DNA of 37,725 nucleotides from Candidatus Mediterraneibacter intestinipullorum (GTDB lineage Bacteria; Bacillota; Clostridia; Lachnospirales; Lachnospiraceae), in the NCBI GenBank assembly GCA_019118665.1, contig DWYM01000052.1, positions 1-37,725 of the forward strand, in the 5' to 3' direction. A program made the position numbers and the translations under genes. Below, piece by piece: positions 6,071 to 13,234 of this stretch (its first letter is position 1; each line of letters opens with the position of its first letter). Under the pieces are notes generated by a model. It ran no database searches. It worked only from the letters and a program-made list of their open reading frames with translations, and had not been told where the DNA came from.

Positions 6071-6484
6071 ATGACAATAAAAGAGGTCAGCGAAAAATAT
6101 GATATTCCGGCAGATACCCTGCGCTATTATGAACGCGTGGGCGCCATTCCCCCGGTCACAAGGACCGCGGGCGGGATCCGCGACTACCAGCAGGAGGATA
6201 TCGGCTGGGTGGAGCTTGCGAAATGCATGCGATCCGCCGGGCTTCCGATAGAAGTCCTGATCGAATATCTGACTCTTTTTAAAGAAGGAGACTCTACCAT
6301 CCCGGCCCGGTTTGAACTGCTGACTGCACAGAGGGAGGTCCTTTTGGATCAGCGCCGGCAGATCGATGAGACACTCGCGCGTCTGGATTATAAGATCGGG
6401 CGCTATAAAATCGCCATGGAAGGTGGAGACCTGTCATGGGAGACCGGAGAGGAGCCTGACTGGACTGCAGAAAAAAATCAATAA
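6071..6484 (+). CDS. MerR-family transcriptional regulator
   Basis: The 137-residue protein has the MerR winged helix-turn-helix at residues 1-70 (TIKEVSEKYDIPADTLRYYERVG, then the wing RTAGGIRDYQQEDI) followed by a long dimerisation helix rich in Arg, Glu and Leu (about 80-120). No cysteine cluster is present in the C-terminal part, so metal sensing is unlikely. The pattern fits the aldehyde/electrophile-responsive subgroup that often neighbours alcohol dehydrogenases (family knowledge, inducer inferred). GAGGAG precedes the ATG. Its own promoter contains the 19-bp spacer operator, and the alcohol dehydrogenase gene starts 20 nt downstream in the same direction, so the two form a small autoregulated operon. 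Confidence 0.9.
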   Translation: MTIKEVSEKYDIPADTLRYYERVGAIPPVTRTAGGIRDYQQEDIGWVELAKCMRSAGLPIEVLIEYLTLFKEGDSTIPARFELLTAQREVLLDQRRQIDETLARLDYKIGRYKIAMEGGDLSWETGEEPDWTAEKNQ

Positions 6485-6504
6485 AATAACAGGAGGAAAC
6501 AGAC

Positions 6505-7668
6505 ATGCAAAACTTTGATTATCAGACACCGACCAGACTTATTTTCGGAAAGGGAGTCATTTCGAATCTGCCTGAAGTAATGAAGCCCCTCGGCAGGAAG
6601 ATCCTTATGACCTATGGCTCCGGGAGCATCAAAAAGATCGGGCTCTATGACAAGGTAAAAGAACTGCTTGCCGATTTTGAAATCTATGAGCTTTCGGATA
6701 TCCAGCCCAACCCTAAATACGATCCCAGTGTTCTGGACGGCGTGCGTATCTGTAAAGAAAATGGAATCGACGCGATCCTTGCGGTAGGAGGCGGAAGTGT
6801 GCTTGACTGTTCCAAGGCCATCGCGGCAGGCGCGAAGTATGACGGAGATCCGTGGGATCTGATCACATACAAAGTTCTGGCAAAGGATGCGCTGCCCATA
6901 GTGGATATCCTGACACTGGCGGCCACCGGAAGCGAGTACGACTGCGGCGGTGTGATTTCCAGGACAGAAACCAACGATAAGATCGGGTACATGGACCCGC
7001 ACCTGTTTCCTGTCTGCTCGATCCTTGATCCTGTTTACACCTTTTCCGTGTCAAAAAAGCAGACGGCAGCGGGCTGCGCGGATGCGATGAACCATGTGAT
7101 GGAACAGTATTTTTCGGAAGACACTACCCTGCTGAATGACGGATTCTGCGAGGCAGAGCTGAAGAGCCTGATGGAAAATACGAAGATCGCACTGGAAAAC
7201 CCCGAAGATTACCGCGCGAGAGCGGAACTGATGCTGTGCTGTACTTATGGATGCAATGGAATCCTGTCCCTTGGAAACAGCGCTTCCGGCTGGCCATGCC
7301 ATGGCATGGAGCATGCCCTCAGCGCCTACTATGACATCACTCATGGGGAAGGGCTTGCCATCCTTACCCCAAGATGGATGAAGCATATCCTGAGTGACAA
7401 AACCGTGGACCGTTTTGTCAAATATGGCGTCAATGTATTTGGGATAGACAGCAGCCTTGACAGATACGAGATTGCTGACCAAGCGATCGAAGCAACTTAC
7501 AAGTTCTTTGAATCCATCGGGATTCCGATGCATTTAAGGGAGGTCGGCATCGATGAGAGCCGGATCGAAGAAATGGCTCATCACATTGCGGTAAATGAAG
7601 GCCTGGAAAATGCCTATGTGCCGCTGACCGAAAAAGATATTGTTGAGATCCTCAAAGCATCTTTATAA
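6505..7668 (+). CDS. Iron-containing alcohol dehydrogenase (butanol dehydrogenase-like)
   Basis: This 387-residue group III alcohol dehydrogenase interconverts aldehydes and alcohols with NAD(P)H in the cytoplasm. The N-terminal domain binds the cofactor through AVGGGSVLDCSKAIAAG (about residues 93-110). The C-terminal domain carries the metal ligands in CADAMNHVMEQY (Asp and His, about 192-197) and the two later His in CHGMEHALSAYYDITHGEG (about 264-282). The opening FDYQTPTRLIFGKG is typical of BdhA/YqhD-like enzymes. Control by the upstream MerR protein suggests a role in aldehyde detoxification or fermentative alcohol formation. ACAGGAGGA precedes the start. The physiological substrate is not determined by sequence. 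Confidence 0.92.
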   Translation: MQNFDYQTPTRLIFGKGVISNLPEVMKPLGRKILMTYGSGSIKKIGLYDKVKELLADFEIYELSDIQPNPKYDPSVLDGVRICKENGIDAILAVGGGSVLDCSKAIAAGAKYDGDPWDLITYKVLAKDALPIVDILTLAATGSEYDCGGVISRTETNDKIGYMDPHLFPVCSILDPVYTFSVSKKQTAAGCADAMNHVMEQYFSEDTTLLNDGFCEAELKSLMENTKIALENPEDYRARAELMLCCTYGCNGILSLGNSASGWPCHGMEHALSAYYDITHGEGLAILTPRWMKHILSDKTVDRFVKYGVNVFGIDSSLDRYEIADQAIEATYKFFESIGIPMHLREVGIDESRIEEMAHHIAVNEGLENAYVPLTEKDIVEILKASL

Positions 7669-7710
7669 TAGTTATAACAGTATGTCTGCTGTTTTTATCT
7701 GACGTCAGAT

Positions 7711-7742
7711 CAGCCGGTCCCAAATGAGCTGCGGACCGGCTG
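7711..7742. terminator. Convergent hairpin between the alcohol dehydrogenase and ABC-F genes
   Basis: CAGCCGGTCC (7711-7720) and GGACCGGCTG (7733-7742) form a perfect 10-bp stem with a 12-nt loop, placed between two converging genes. There is no T tract immediately after it in either direction; on the plus strand a small hairpin followed by TTTTT lies just upstream (about 7678-7696). Termination is the likely role from position. Confidence 0.5.
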
Positions 7743-7751
7743 ACCGACGAT

Positions 7752-9257
7752 TCAGATATCTATCACCCGGGTCGCCACTTTTTCCCGAAAAGCCCGGTCA
7801 TGCTCCACGAAGAGCATGGTGGGGCGGGAGGCAAGGAGGAGTTCTTCCAATTGGATGCGGGAAAAGATATCGATAAAATTCAGCGGCTCATCCCAGAGGA
7901 ACAGGTGCGCAGGCTCACACAGGGAGGACGCCAGGAGCACCTTCTTTTTTTGCCCCTCGCTGTAGTCCTCGATCTTCTTTTCGAACTGGATTCTTTCCAG
8001 TCCCAGTTTCTTTAGCACGGTCCGGAAAAGGGCGTCATCCAGCCCATGCTTTTCGGCAAAGGAGCAGAGCGTGCCGCTCAGCCGGGAGGCGTCCTGGGGG
8101 ATGTAAGAAATCTTAAGCCCTCCGGCTAGATACACCTCCCCGGTGTGGGGAATATCTTCCCCTAAGAGAAGCTTCATCAGGCTGGACTTTCCGCAGCCGT
8201 TTTTCCCCGACAGGGCGATGCGTTCGCCCTTTAAAACATCAAGGCTGAAATGTGAGAGCAGAGGAGACGTGCGCTCGCAGTGTCCGGCAGTGCCTGAACG
8301 ATAATCAATGGTGATATCCTGAAGGGATACAAGTCTGCGGCTGTGATGGTCCAGTACATTGATCTTCAGGCTGTCCGGGGATTCCACGTCTTTGAGCAGT
8401 CCCTCTTTTTCACGGACTGCATTTTCTTTACGATGTTCCAGCGACTTTGCGCGCTTCATCATTTTTGCCGCCTGATGGCCGATATGTCCCCGGTCCGGCT
8501 TGAGACCCGCGACGCGAGCGCCGGTCTTTGAACTCTCCACTTTATCCGACCAGTGAGCCACCTGCCGGGCGGCCTCCTTTAATTTATGGATATCTTTTTT
8601 CAGGCGTTCATTCTGTTTTAATTCCAGATGATCCCTGGCTGTTTTGTCAGCGTACCAGGAAGAAAAGTTCCCCTTGCGCACTTCAATGGACTGCCGGTTC
8701 AGGACGAGGACGTGGTCCGCGCAACGGTCAATAAAATCACGGTCATGGGACACGAGGATAAACCCCTTTTTCCGGGAAAGATAGTCCGCCACTTTTTCCC
8801 TGGCAAGGATGTCCAGATGGTTGGTCGTCTCATCGATCAGGAGGAAAGCATGTTCTTTTAAAAAGAGTATGGCAAGGAGCGCTTTCGTCTGTTCGCCGGA
8901 ACTCAGTGTGTAAAAGGGGCGGTAAAGGATCTCAGGGTCTGTATCCAGCAGGTTCAGCTCCCGGATCAGTTCCCACTGTTCCATCATGGGATTGACGTTT
9001 TCAAGGATCTCATAAGTCATGAGTGAGGGATTCTCTACGGAAAAAGGAAAATATTCAAACTCCACGGACGCTGTGATGGATCCGCTGTATTCGTATTCGT
9101 GCATGAGCAGCTTCAAAAATGTAGTCTTGCCTTTTCCGTTCCGTCCGATCAATCCCAGTCTCCAGTCCGTATCGATCTGAAAAGTAACATTTTCAAAGAC
9201 AGGGTCAAAGCTGCCTTCATAAGTAAAGCTTAAATTGTTTATCTGTATAAGCGACAT
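7752..9257 (-). CDS. ABC-F ribosomal protection protein, Lsa-like
   Basis: This soluble 501-residue protein has two ABC ATPase domains and no membrane segment. Domain 1 has Walker A GRNGKGKTT (residues 38-46), signature LSSGEQ and Walker B LLIDETTNHLD. A basic interdomain linker follows at about 200-290, rich in Lys, Arg and His. Domain 2 has Walker A SGKNGCGKSS and the WDEPLNFIDI motif typical of the Lsa/Vga/Msr antibiotic-resistance branch. Such proteins bind the ribosomal E site and displace lincosamides, streptogramin A and pleuromutilins (family knowledge); the drug range here is inferred. AAGGAGGT precedes ATG 9257. Its mRNA has a roughly 340-nt leader with a terminator just before the ribosome binding site, as in other drug-induced ABC-F genes. 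Confidence 0.85.
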   Translation of the reverse strand: MSLIQINNLSFTYEGSFDPVFENVTFQIDTDWRLGLIGRNGKGKTTFLKLLMHEYEYSGSITASVEFEYFPFSVENPSLMTYEILENVNPMMEQWELIRELNLLDTDPEILYRPFYTLSSGEQTKALLAILFLKEHAFLLIDETTNHLDILAREKVADYLSRKKGFILVSHDRDFIDRCADHVLVLNRQSIEVRKGNFSSWYADKTARDHLELKQNERLKKDIHKLKEAARQVAHWSDKVESSKTGARVAGLKPDRGHIGHQAAKMMKRAKSLEHRKENAVREKEGLLKDVESPDSLKINVLDHHSRRLVSLQDITIDYRSGTAGHCERTSPLLSHFSLDVLKGERIALSGKNGCGKSSLMKLLLGEDIPHTGEVYLAGGLKISYIPQDASRLSGTLCSFAEKHGLDDALFRTVLKKLGLERIQFEKKIEDYSEGQKKKVLLASSLCEPAHLFLWDEPLNFIDIFSRIQLEELLLASRPTMLFVEHDRAFREKVATRVIDI

Positions 9258-9292
9258 AAGTATCTACCTCCTTGTGGACAGGGTAAAGAAGA

Positions 9293-9319
9293 GACCGCGG
9301 GAAAGTGATTTCCGCGGTC
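9293..9319 (-). terminator. Attenuator terminator in the ABC-F leader
   Basis: On the minus strand GACCGCGG (9319-9312) and CCGCGGTC (9300-9293) form a perfect 8-bp G/C-rich stem with an 11-nt loop, followed by TCTTCTTTA. It lies between the promoter and the ABC-F ribosome binding site, so default termination would keep the gene off. Confidence 0.72.
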
Positions 9320-9327
9320 CTTATGTC

Positions 9328-9447
9328 TCATACGATAAACGTGTCCCCAAATGTGTCAGGGAGAGCGTGGGAGCACAGCCGCAGGAGCGGCCGGCGCTGT
9401 GCTGCCGTATGGATCAAAAAGATGAAAATACTTTCCTGCGGGTGCAT
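9328..9447 (-). CDS. Candidate leader peptide of the ABC-F gene
   Basis: A 39-residue frame opens with MHPQESIFIFLIH and ends 8 nt before the attenuator stem. The hydrophobic run SIFIFLI recalls macrolide-stalling leader peptides such as ErmCL, and a ribosome stalled there would cover the left arm of the 9403-9372 hairpin. It lacks a clear Shine-Dalgarno. A second frame (9356-9484), starting MRRHSYPG and including KYFHLFDPYG, overlaps it. Either, or neither, may be translated. Confidence 0.3.
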   Translation of the reverse strand: MHPQESIFIFLIHTAAQRRPLLRLCSHALPDTFGDTFIV

Positions 9448-9606
9448 GACAAGACAGACTGCCCGGATAAGAGTGTCTTCGCATGGATATACGAAATGGA
9501 TCCGGGGGGATATATTGTCATGCGGTATTGGGATCAGCAGGAAGTAATGATCATCTTTTCATCTCCAATCTTGCGGGAGTGCCTTGCGCTCCCTTATTCT
9601 GCGAAA

Positions 9607-9635
9607 AGGATAGCAGAGGGGATGGGAAATGTCAA
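9607..9635 (-). promoter_or_regulatory. Promoter of the ABC-F leader
   Basis: On the minus strand a consensus TTGACA (complement of 9630-9635) and TATCCT (complement of 9607-9612) are spaced by 17 bp. The start would be near 9600. Confidence 0.65.
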
Positions 9636-9639
9636 GAAG

Positions 9640-9689
9640 CTGATAAAATTTTCAGCAGGAAACACTGATAAAATTTCCGGCAGAAAACG
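9640..9689. repeat. 25-bp tandem repeat directly upstream of the ABC-F promoter
   Basis: Two adjacent copies (9640-9664 and 9665-9689) share CTGATAAAATTT followed by a CNGCAG core, differing at only a few bases. They begin 4 bp upstream of the -35 hexamer on the minus strand, where an A/T-rich UP element or an activator site would lie. They also lie about 80 bp upstream of the divergent regulator gene's promoter region. Confidence 0.7.
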
Positions 9690-9838
9690 TTCTCTGATGT
9701 TTCTCTGTCTGTTCGCATCCGTTATTCGCCGTAAGAGAAAAATAATAAGAGTAATTAGCCGCAGGATATGTTATACTTGTCTCATCCAGGAAAAATCCAG
9801 GATGGCAAATGAAGATTTCAGTAAATATGGAGAGACAA

Positions 9839-10495
9839 ATGGAAGAGATATTTATAAAAGCCTTTCCCTTCTGGGATGATCTCACGGAGGGACAGAGAAA
9901 GAATATACAGGACAATACAGTGAAAAATTTCTGCCCGAAGAAAACAAGACTTCACTTTGGAGGGGGCGAGTGCGCGGGCGTACAGATCATCGATGAAGGA
10001 AGGGTTCGCGTATTCATCACATCACCGGGCGGCGGAGACATTACCCTGTTCCGCCTTCTGGCTGGCGACGTAAGCATCCTGAGCGCAGCGTGCATGCTGA
10101 ACGGCATGGATGTGGAGCTGGACATGGAGATGGAGACGGACTGCGTTATATACACGATACCAAAGCAGATTTACCGAAAGCTGTATGATGAGAGCAGTGC
10201 GGTGAAAGAATATACAATGGAAATGATATCGGAGAAGTTTTCGGATATCATGTGGCTGTTCAACCAGTTTGTATTTTCCAATGTGGCTTCCCGCATCGCC
10301 GGGGCTCTTCTGGAGCACAGGGCGATCGCGGGAGGAGATGTTCTGGATCTGACCCATGAGGTGCTGGCAAGAGATGCGGGCACAGCGCGGGAGGTGGTGA
10401 CCCGGATACTGAAGCAGTTTCAGAGTGACGGACTGGTAAAGCTGACGCGGGGAAAAGTGGAGGTGCTGGATGCGGCCGGGCTCGGAAGGATCTAG
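9839..10495 (+). CDS. Crp/Fnr-family transcriptional regulator
   Basis: The roughly 218-residue protein has an N-terminal cyclic-nucleotide-binding-type beta barrel (about residues 10-110: a glycine-rich turn in FGGGECAGVQIIDEGRVRVF, then GGDITLFRLLAGDVSIL), a dimerisation helix, and a C-terminal helix-turn-helix (LTHEVLARDAGTAREVVTRIL, then the wing GLVKLTRGKVEVLD). Few cysteines are present and no FNR-type Fe-S cluster pattern, so the ligand is unknown. ATG 9839 is preferred because GGAG lies 6 nt upstream and the N-terminus then matches family length; ATG 9809 (AGGA, also 6 nt) is the alternative. The gene is divergent from the ABC-F gene, sharing a 240-bp upstream region. A TTATAC -10-like element is at 9771-9776 without a good -35. 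Targets could include trxA downstream. Confidence 0.85.
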   Translation: MEEIFIKAFPFWDDLTEGQRKNIQDNTVKNFCPKKTRLHFGGGECAGVQIIDEGRVRVFITSPGGGDITLFRLLAGDVSILSAACMLNGMDVELDMEMETDCVIYTIPKQIYRKLYDESSAVKEYTMEMISEKFSDIMWLFNQFVFSNVASRIAGALLEHRAIAGGDVLDLTHEVLARDAGTAREVVTRILKQFQSDGLVKLTRGKVEVLDAAGLGRI

Positions 10496-10625
10496 GAAAT
10501 GGGTTTCCGGCAGAAGGCAGACAAGGGGAAGAAGGTATATAATGTGATTTTGTCACTGAAAAAAGAGTGAAATGTGGTAGAATGGAAACACCATGTTTAA
10601 AGAAATCTTGGAGGAGGATATAGAA

Positions 10626-10934
10626 ATGGCAGTAGTAAAATTAACAGAGGGAAATTTTGAGCAGGAAGTTATGCAGGCGGGTCAGCCGGTGCTCGTAGAT
10701 TTTTACGCGGACTGGTGCGGACCGTGCAAGATGATGGGCCCGGTCGTGGAGGAGATCGCCGCGGAAGAAGCCGGAGTAAAGGTGTGCAAGATCAACATCG
10801 ATGAAGAGATGGGGCTGGCGCAGCGCTTCGGAGTGATGAGCATCCCTACTTTTATCGCGTTTAAGAATGGCGAGGTTGCCGGGAAACAGGTCGGCGCGGT
10901 GCCGAAAAACGCGCTTCTGGATCTGGTAAAATAA
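10626..10934 (+). CDS. trxA: Thioredoxin
   Basis: This 102-residue cytosolic thioredoxin reduces protein disulfides. The active site WCGPCK is at about residues 29-34, inside VLVDFYADWCGPCKMMGPV, and the cis-proline loop is SIPTFIAFKNGE. Length and fold pattern are standard. ATG 10626 is chosen over an in-frame upstream ATG (10593) because GGAGGAGG (10609-10616) is positioned for it. A possible extended -10 (TGGTAGAAT, about 10575-10583) gives it a private promoter downstream of the Crp/Fnr gene. No thioredoxin reductase gene is nearby. Confidence 0.95.
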   Translation: MAVVKLTEGNFEQEVMQAGQPVLVDFYADWCGPCKMMGPVVEEIAAEEAGVKVCKINIDEEMGLAQRFGVMSIPTFIAFKNGEVAGKQVGAVPKNALLDLVK

Positions 10935-10949
10935 ACCGGCATGCCCGGG

Positions 10950-10989
10950 GAGAGACTATCCATAATAAATTTTATTATGCTAGTCTCTC
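10950..10989. terminator. Bidirectional hairpin between trxA and the HAD gene
   Basis: GAGAGACTA (10950-10958) pairs with TAGTCTCTC (10981-10989), and inside it ATAATAAA (10962-10969) pairs with TTTATTAT (10971-10978). The right outer arm contains the last codons and stop codon of the converging HAD gene, so the structure is shared by both transcripts. The A/T-rich inner stem supplies U-rich ends in both directions. Confidence 0.6.
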
Positions 10990-11792
10990 ATAAAAAGATC
11001 GATAACATGGAGGATTCCGTCCTCATCGTTTGACCGGGTGATAAAATCAGCGGATTCTTTGATGATGGGCTGCGCGTTTTCCATCGCGACCCCGAGCCCG
11101 GCGTATTCGATCATGGATAAGTCGTTATATCCGTCTCCGCAGCAGATCATCGAGTCTGCGGTCAGGCCGATGCTGTTGAGGAGCTTCTGGAGTGACTGTG
11201 CCTTGTCGATATTGCGGGGCATGATCTCCAGGAAAAACGGCTCGGAGCGGTAAATGTTCAGAAGTCCGTGATACCGCTCCTGAAGCGGCGTCATCAGAGT
11301 CTCGAGCAGCCCGGGCTCCCCTGATATGAGCAGCTTGTTTACAGGAAAGGCAAGGGCTGTCGGTAAATGTTCCACAGAGATGATCTCCATATTGTTGATT
11401 TGGGATTCTATTTCAACATATCTGTTCGGGGAGATCCCTGAGAGGATCTGGGTGTCAGTGTAGGAAATAATGTCCACCCCGGGAAATGTTTTTACATAAT
11501 CATATACCGGTGCTATGATCTCCGGCGGCAGGGTCCGGTTATAGATGACCTTCCCGGAGGAACATCTTGTTATACGCGCGCCGTTGAAGGAAAGCATATA
11601 CCCGCCGAAACGATCCATTTCGAGCTCCTTTGCCAGAGGAGCCACACCGTTGATGGGACGCCCGCTGGCCAGGACGACCGTCTTTCCGGCCTCCTGGATC
11701 TCTAACAATGCCTGTTTCGTGGGCGCTGTGATTTCTTTTTTTGAATTCGTGAGTGTACCGTCCAGATCCAGTACAAGAACCTGATATTTCAT
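10980..11792 (-). CDS. Cof-type HAD-superfamily phosphatase
   Basis: The 270-residue protein belongs to the HAD-IIB (Cof/YidA-like) family of sugar- and nucleotide-phosphate phosphatases. The nucleophile and acid are in VLDLDGTLTNS (D9 and D11), motif II is VVLASGRP, and motifs III-IV are in KAQSLQKLL and CCGDGYNDLSMIEYAGLGVAM. The C2B cap lies between about residues 85 and 185. The substrate cannot be assigned. It is the last gene of the minus-strand cluster, starting about 29 nt after the murF stop with AAAGGA upstream. Its stop codon lies within the hairpin shared with trxA. Confidence 0.9.
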   Translation of the reverse strand: MKYQVLVLDLDGTLTNSKKEITAPTKQALLEIQEAGKTVVLASGRPINGVAPLAKELEMDRFGGYMLSFNGARITRCSSGKVIYNRTLPPEIIAPVYDYVKTFPGVDIISYTDTQILSGISPNRYVEIESQINNMEIISVEHLPTALAFPVNKLLISGEPGLLETLMTPLQERYHGLLNIYRSEPFFLEIMPRNIDKAQSLQKLLNSIGLTADSMICCGDGYNDLSMIEYAGLGVAMENAQPIIKESADFITRSNDEDGILHVIDLFMRD

Positions 11793-11821
11793 GAGCTGTG
11801 ATCCTTTGTTCGTTCTGTATT

Positions 11822-13234
11822 TTAGTTTTTCGCTTTTTTGTTCTCTGTCTCAGCGGGGGCTCTGAGACGATCTACGATCTCTGTAAATTCCATTCCATGA
11901 GAAGCTTTGACAAGAATGGTGTCGTTCGCTTTTAATATAGTGTCCGCCTCTCTGAAGAAATCTTCTTTTGAGGCAAAATGCCGGATTTCCATGGGAAGTC
12001 CTTTTTTTACGGCCGTATCTTCCGCGCCCCGGGCAGTGTCGGCGGTAAGCGTCCCGATACAGATCAGCACATTGATTCCGGCATTGGCCGCGTGTACGCC
12101 TGTCTCATAGTGCATTTTTGCGGAAGTTTCCCCCAGTTCAAACATATCTCCAAGGATCGCCGCTGTCCTTGTATCCGCGCATGCAAGCACATCCAGGGAA
12201 GCTTTCATGGAAGCGGGATTTGCGTTATAGCAGTCGTCAATTATCGTGTACCTGGGGGTCTCGATAAGATTGTTGCGCCCTTTTATGGGCACGTTTGCTT
12301 CGATCCCTCGGGCAATCTCCCGGTCTGTCATGCCGAGCGCGTATCCCACGGCAGCTCCGGCAAGCGCATTGTATACCATATGGCTCCCGGGGATATTGAT
12401 GTGGGCGAAAAACCGGGATCTTGGGGTGACAAATTCCGTATCTGTTCCCTTCAGACCTTTGTTCTCGATGTGTTCCGCATGGAAAGGACAGGATGGGCCC
12501 AGTCCGAAATATACCGGAGAGATACCATTCTCAGGAGTGAAGGCCCGGAGTTTGTCATCGTCTCCGTTCAGGATGATCGTTCCCTGGGGATCCATGTATG
12601 TGAACATCTCTGTTTTCGCTTTCAGGATACCGTCCCGCGAACCGAGGTTCTCCAGATGCGCCACGCCGATATTTGTCAGCAGGCAGATATCCGGGCGGGC
12701 GATTTTCGCCAGACGCGTCATTTCCCCAAAGCCGCTGATTCCCATTTCCAGGACAGCGATCTCATGTTCTTCCCGGAGATTGAATACGGTCAGGGGAAGC
12801 CCGATCTCATTATTAAAATTCCCTTCCGTTTTCAGGACGTTATATTTCTGGCTGAGCACGGAAGCGATCATTTCCTTTGTGCTCGTCTTTCCCACGCTGC
12901 CGGAAATGCCCACTACCTTGATATCAAGAGAGCGGCGGTAGTGTTCCGCGATATCCTTTAACGCCTGCTGGCAGGAATCTACCCGGATATACGGATAGGG
13001 CGTCTCGCCGAGATCCTGTTCAGACACGGAACAGAGCGCGCCTTTTTCCATTACCTGGGGGATGAAGTCGTGTCCGTCCGCGCGGGCGCCCTTGATGGCG
13101 ATGAAAAGGCTGTCCCGCTCTGCTTTTCTGCTGTCAATGACCACACTGCTGGCCTCCCGCGAAGAGAGGGCGGCGTCACCGTGGTATGTACCGCCGCATG
13201 CGGCGGCGATCTCCTGTAAGGACATGTGTTTCAT
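11822..13234 (-). CDS. murF: UDP-N-acetylmuramoyl-tripeptide--D-alanyl-D-alanine ligase
   Basis: This 470-residue ATP-dependent Mur ligase adds D-Ala-D-Ala to the UDP-MurNAc-tripeptide in the cytoplasm. The N-terminal substrate domain is followed by the P-loop GISGSVGKTSTKE (about residues 109-121), the central EMGISGFGEM and NIGVAHLENLGS motifs, and the C-terminal DDCYNANPASM and ILGDMFELG motifs. ATG 13234 is chosen because GGAGG lies about 10 nt upstream and because it overlaps the ddl stop as ATGA, indicating coupling. A longer open frame upstream lies inside ddl and is not needed. The product of the adjacent ddl gene is the substrate of MurF, so the pair is functionally matched. Confidence 0.95.
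   Translation of the reverse strand: MKHMSLQEIAAACGGTYHGDAALSSREASSVVIDSRKAERDSLFIAIKGARADGHDFIPQVMEKGALCSVSEQDLGETPYPYIRVDSCQQALKDIAEHYRRSLDIKVVGISGSVGKTSTKEMIASVLSQKYNVLKTEGNFNNEIGLPLTVFNLREEHEIAVLEMGISGFGEMTRLAKIARPDICLLTNIGVAHLENLGSRDGILKAKTEMFTYMDPQGTIILNGDDDKLRAFTPENGISPVYFGLGPSCPFHAEHIENKGLKGTDTEFVTPRSRFFAHINIPGSHMVYNALAGAAVGYALGMTDREIARGIEANVPIKGRNNLIETPRYTIIDDCYNANPASMKASLDVLACADTRTAAILGDMFELGETSAKMHYETGVHAANAGINVLICIGTLTADTARGAEDTAVKKGLPMEIRHFASKEDFFREADTILKANDTILVKASHGMEFTEIVDRLRAPAETENKKAKN

Larger units (their letters stand above)
9258..9600 (-). promoter_or_regulatory. Leader region of the ABC-F gene (probable transcription attenuator)
   Basis: From a predicted start near 9600 the minus-strand leader runs about 340 nt to the ABC-F start codon. 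In order it contains a small stem (9476-9451 region, AAGACA/TGTCTT), two overlapping short ORFs, a strong hairpin AGCACAGC (9403-9396) / GCTGTGCT (9379-9372), and an intrinsic terminator (9319-9293), then AAGGAGGT and the ATG. This order matches ribosome-mediated attenuation known for vmlR, lsa and msr genes. There is no other gene in this stretch; the plus-strand open frame across it has no support. Confidence 0.6.

Noticed and set aside
9640-9689. The 25-bp tandem repeat as a small CRISPR array
   Set aside because: The copies are contiguous with no spacers and there are no cas genes.
9235-9879. A 214-codon plus-strand frame in the ABC-F leader region
   Set aside because: It is antisense to the ABC-F start, leader and attenuator, has no domain, and overlaps the start of the Crp/Fnr gene. 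The stretch is better explained as leader and promoter DNA.
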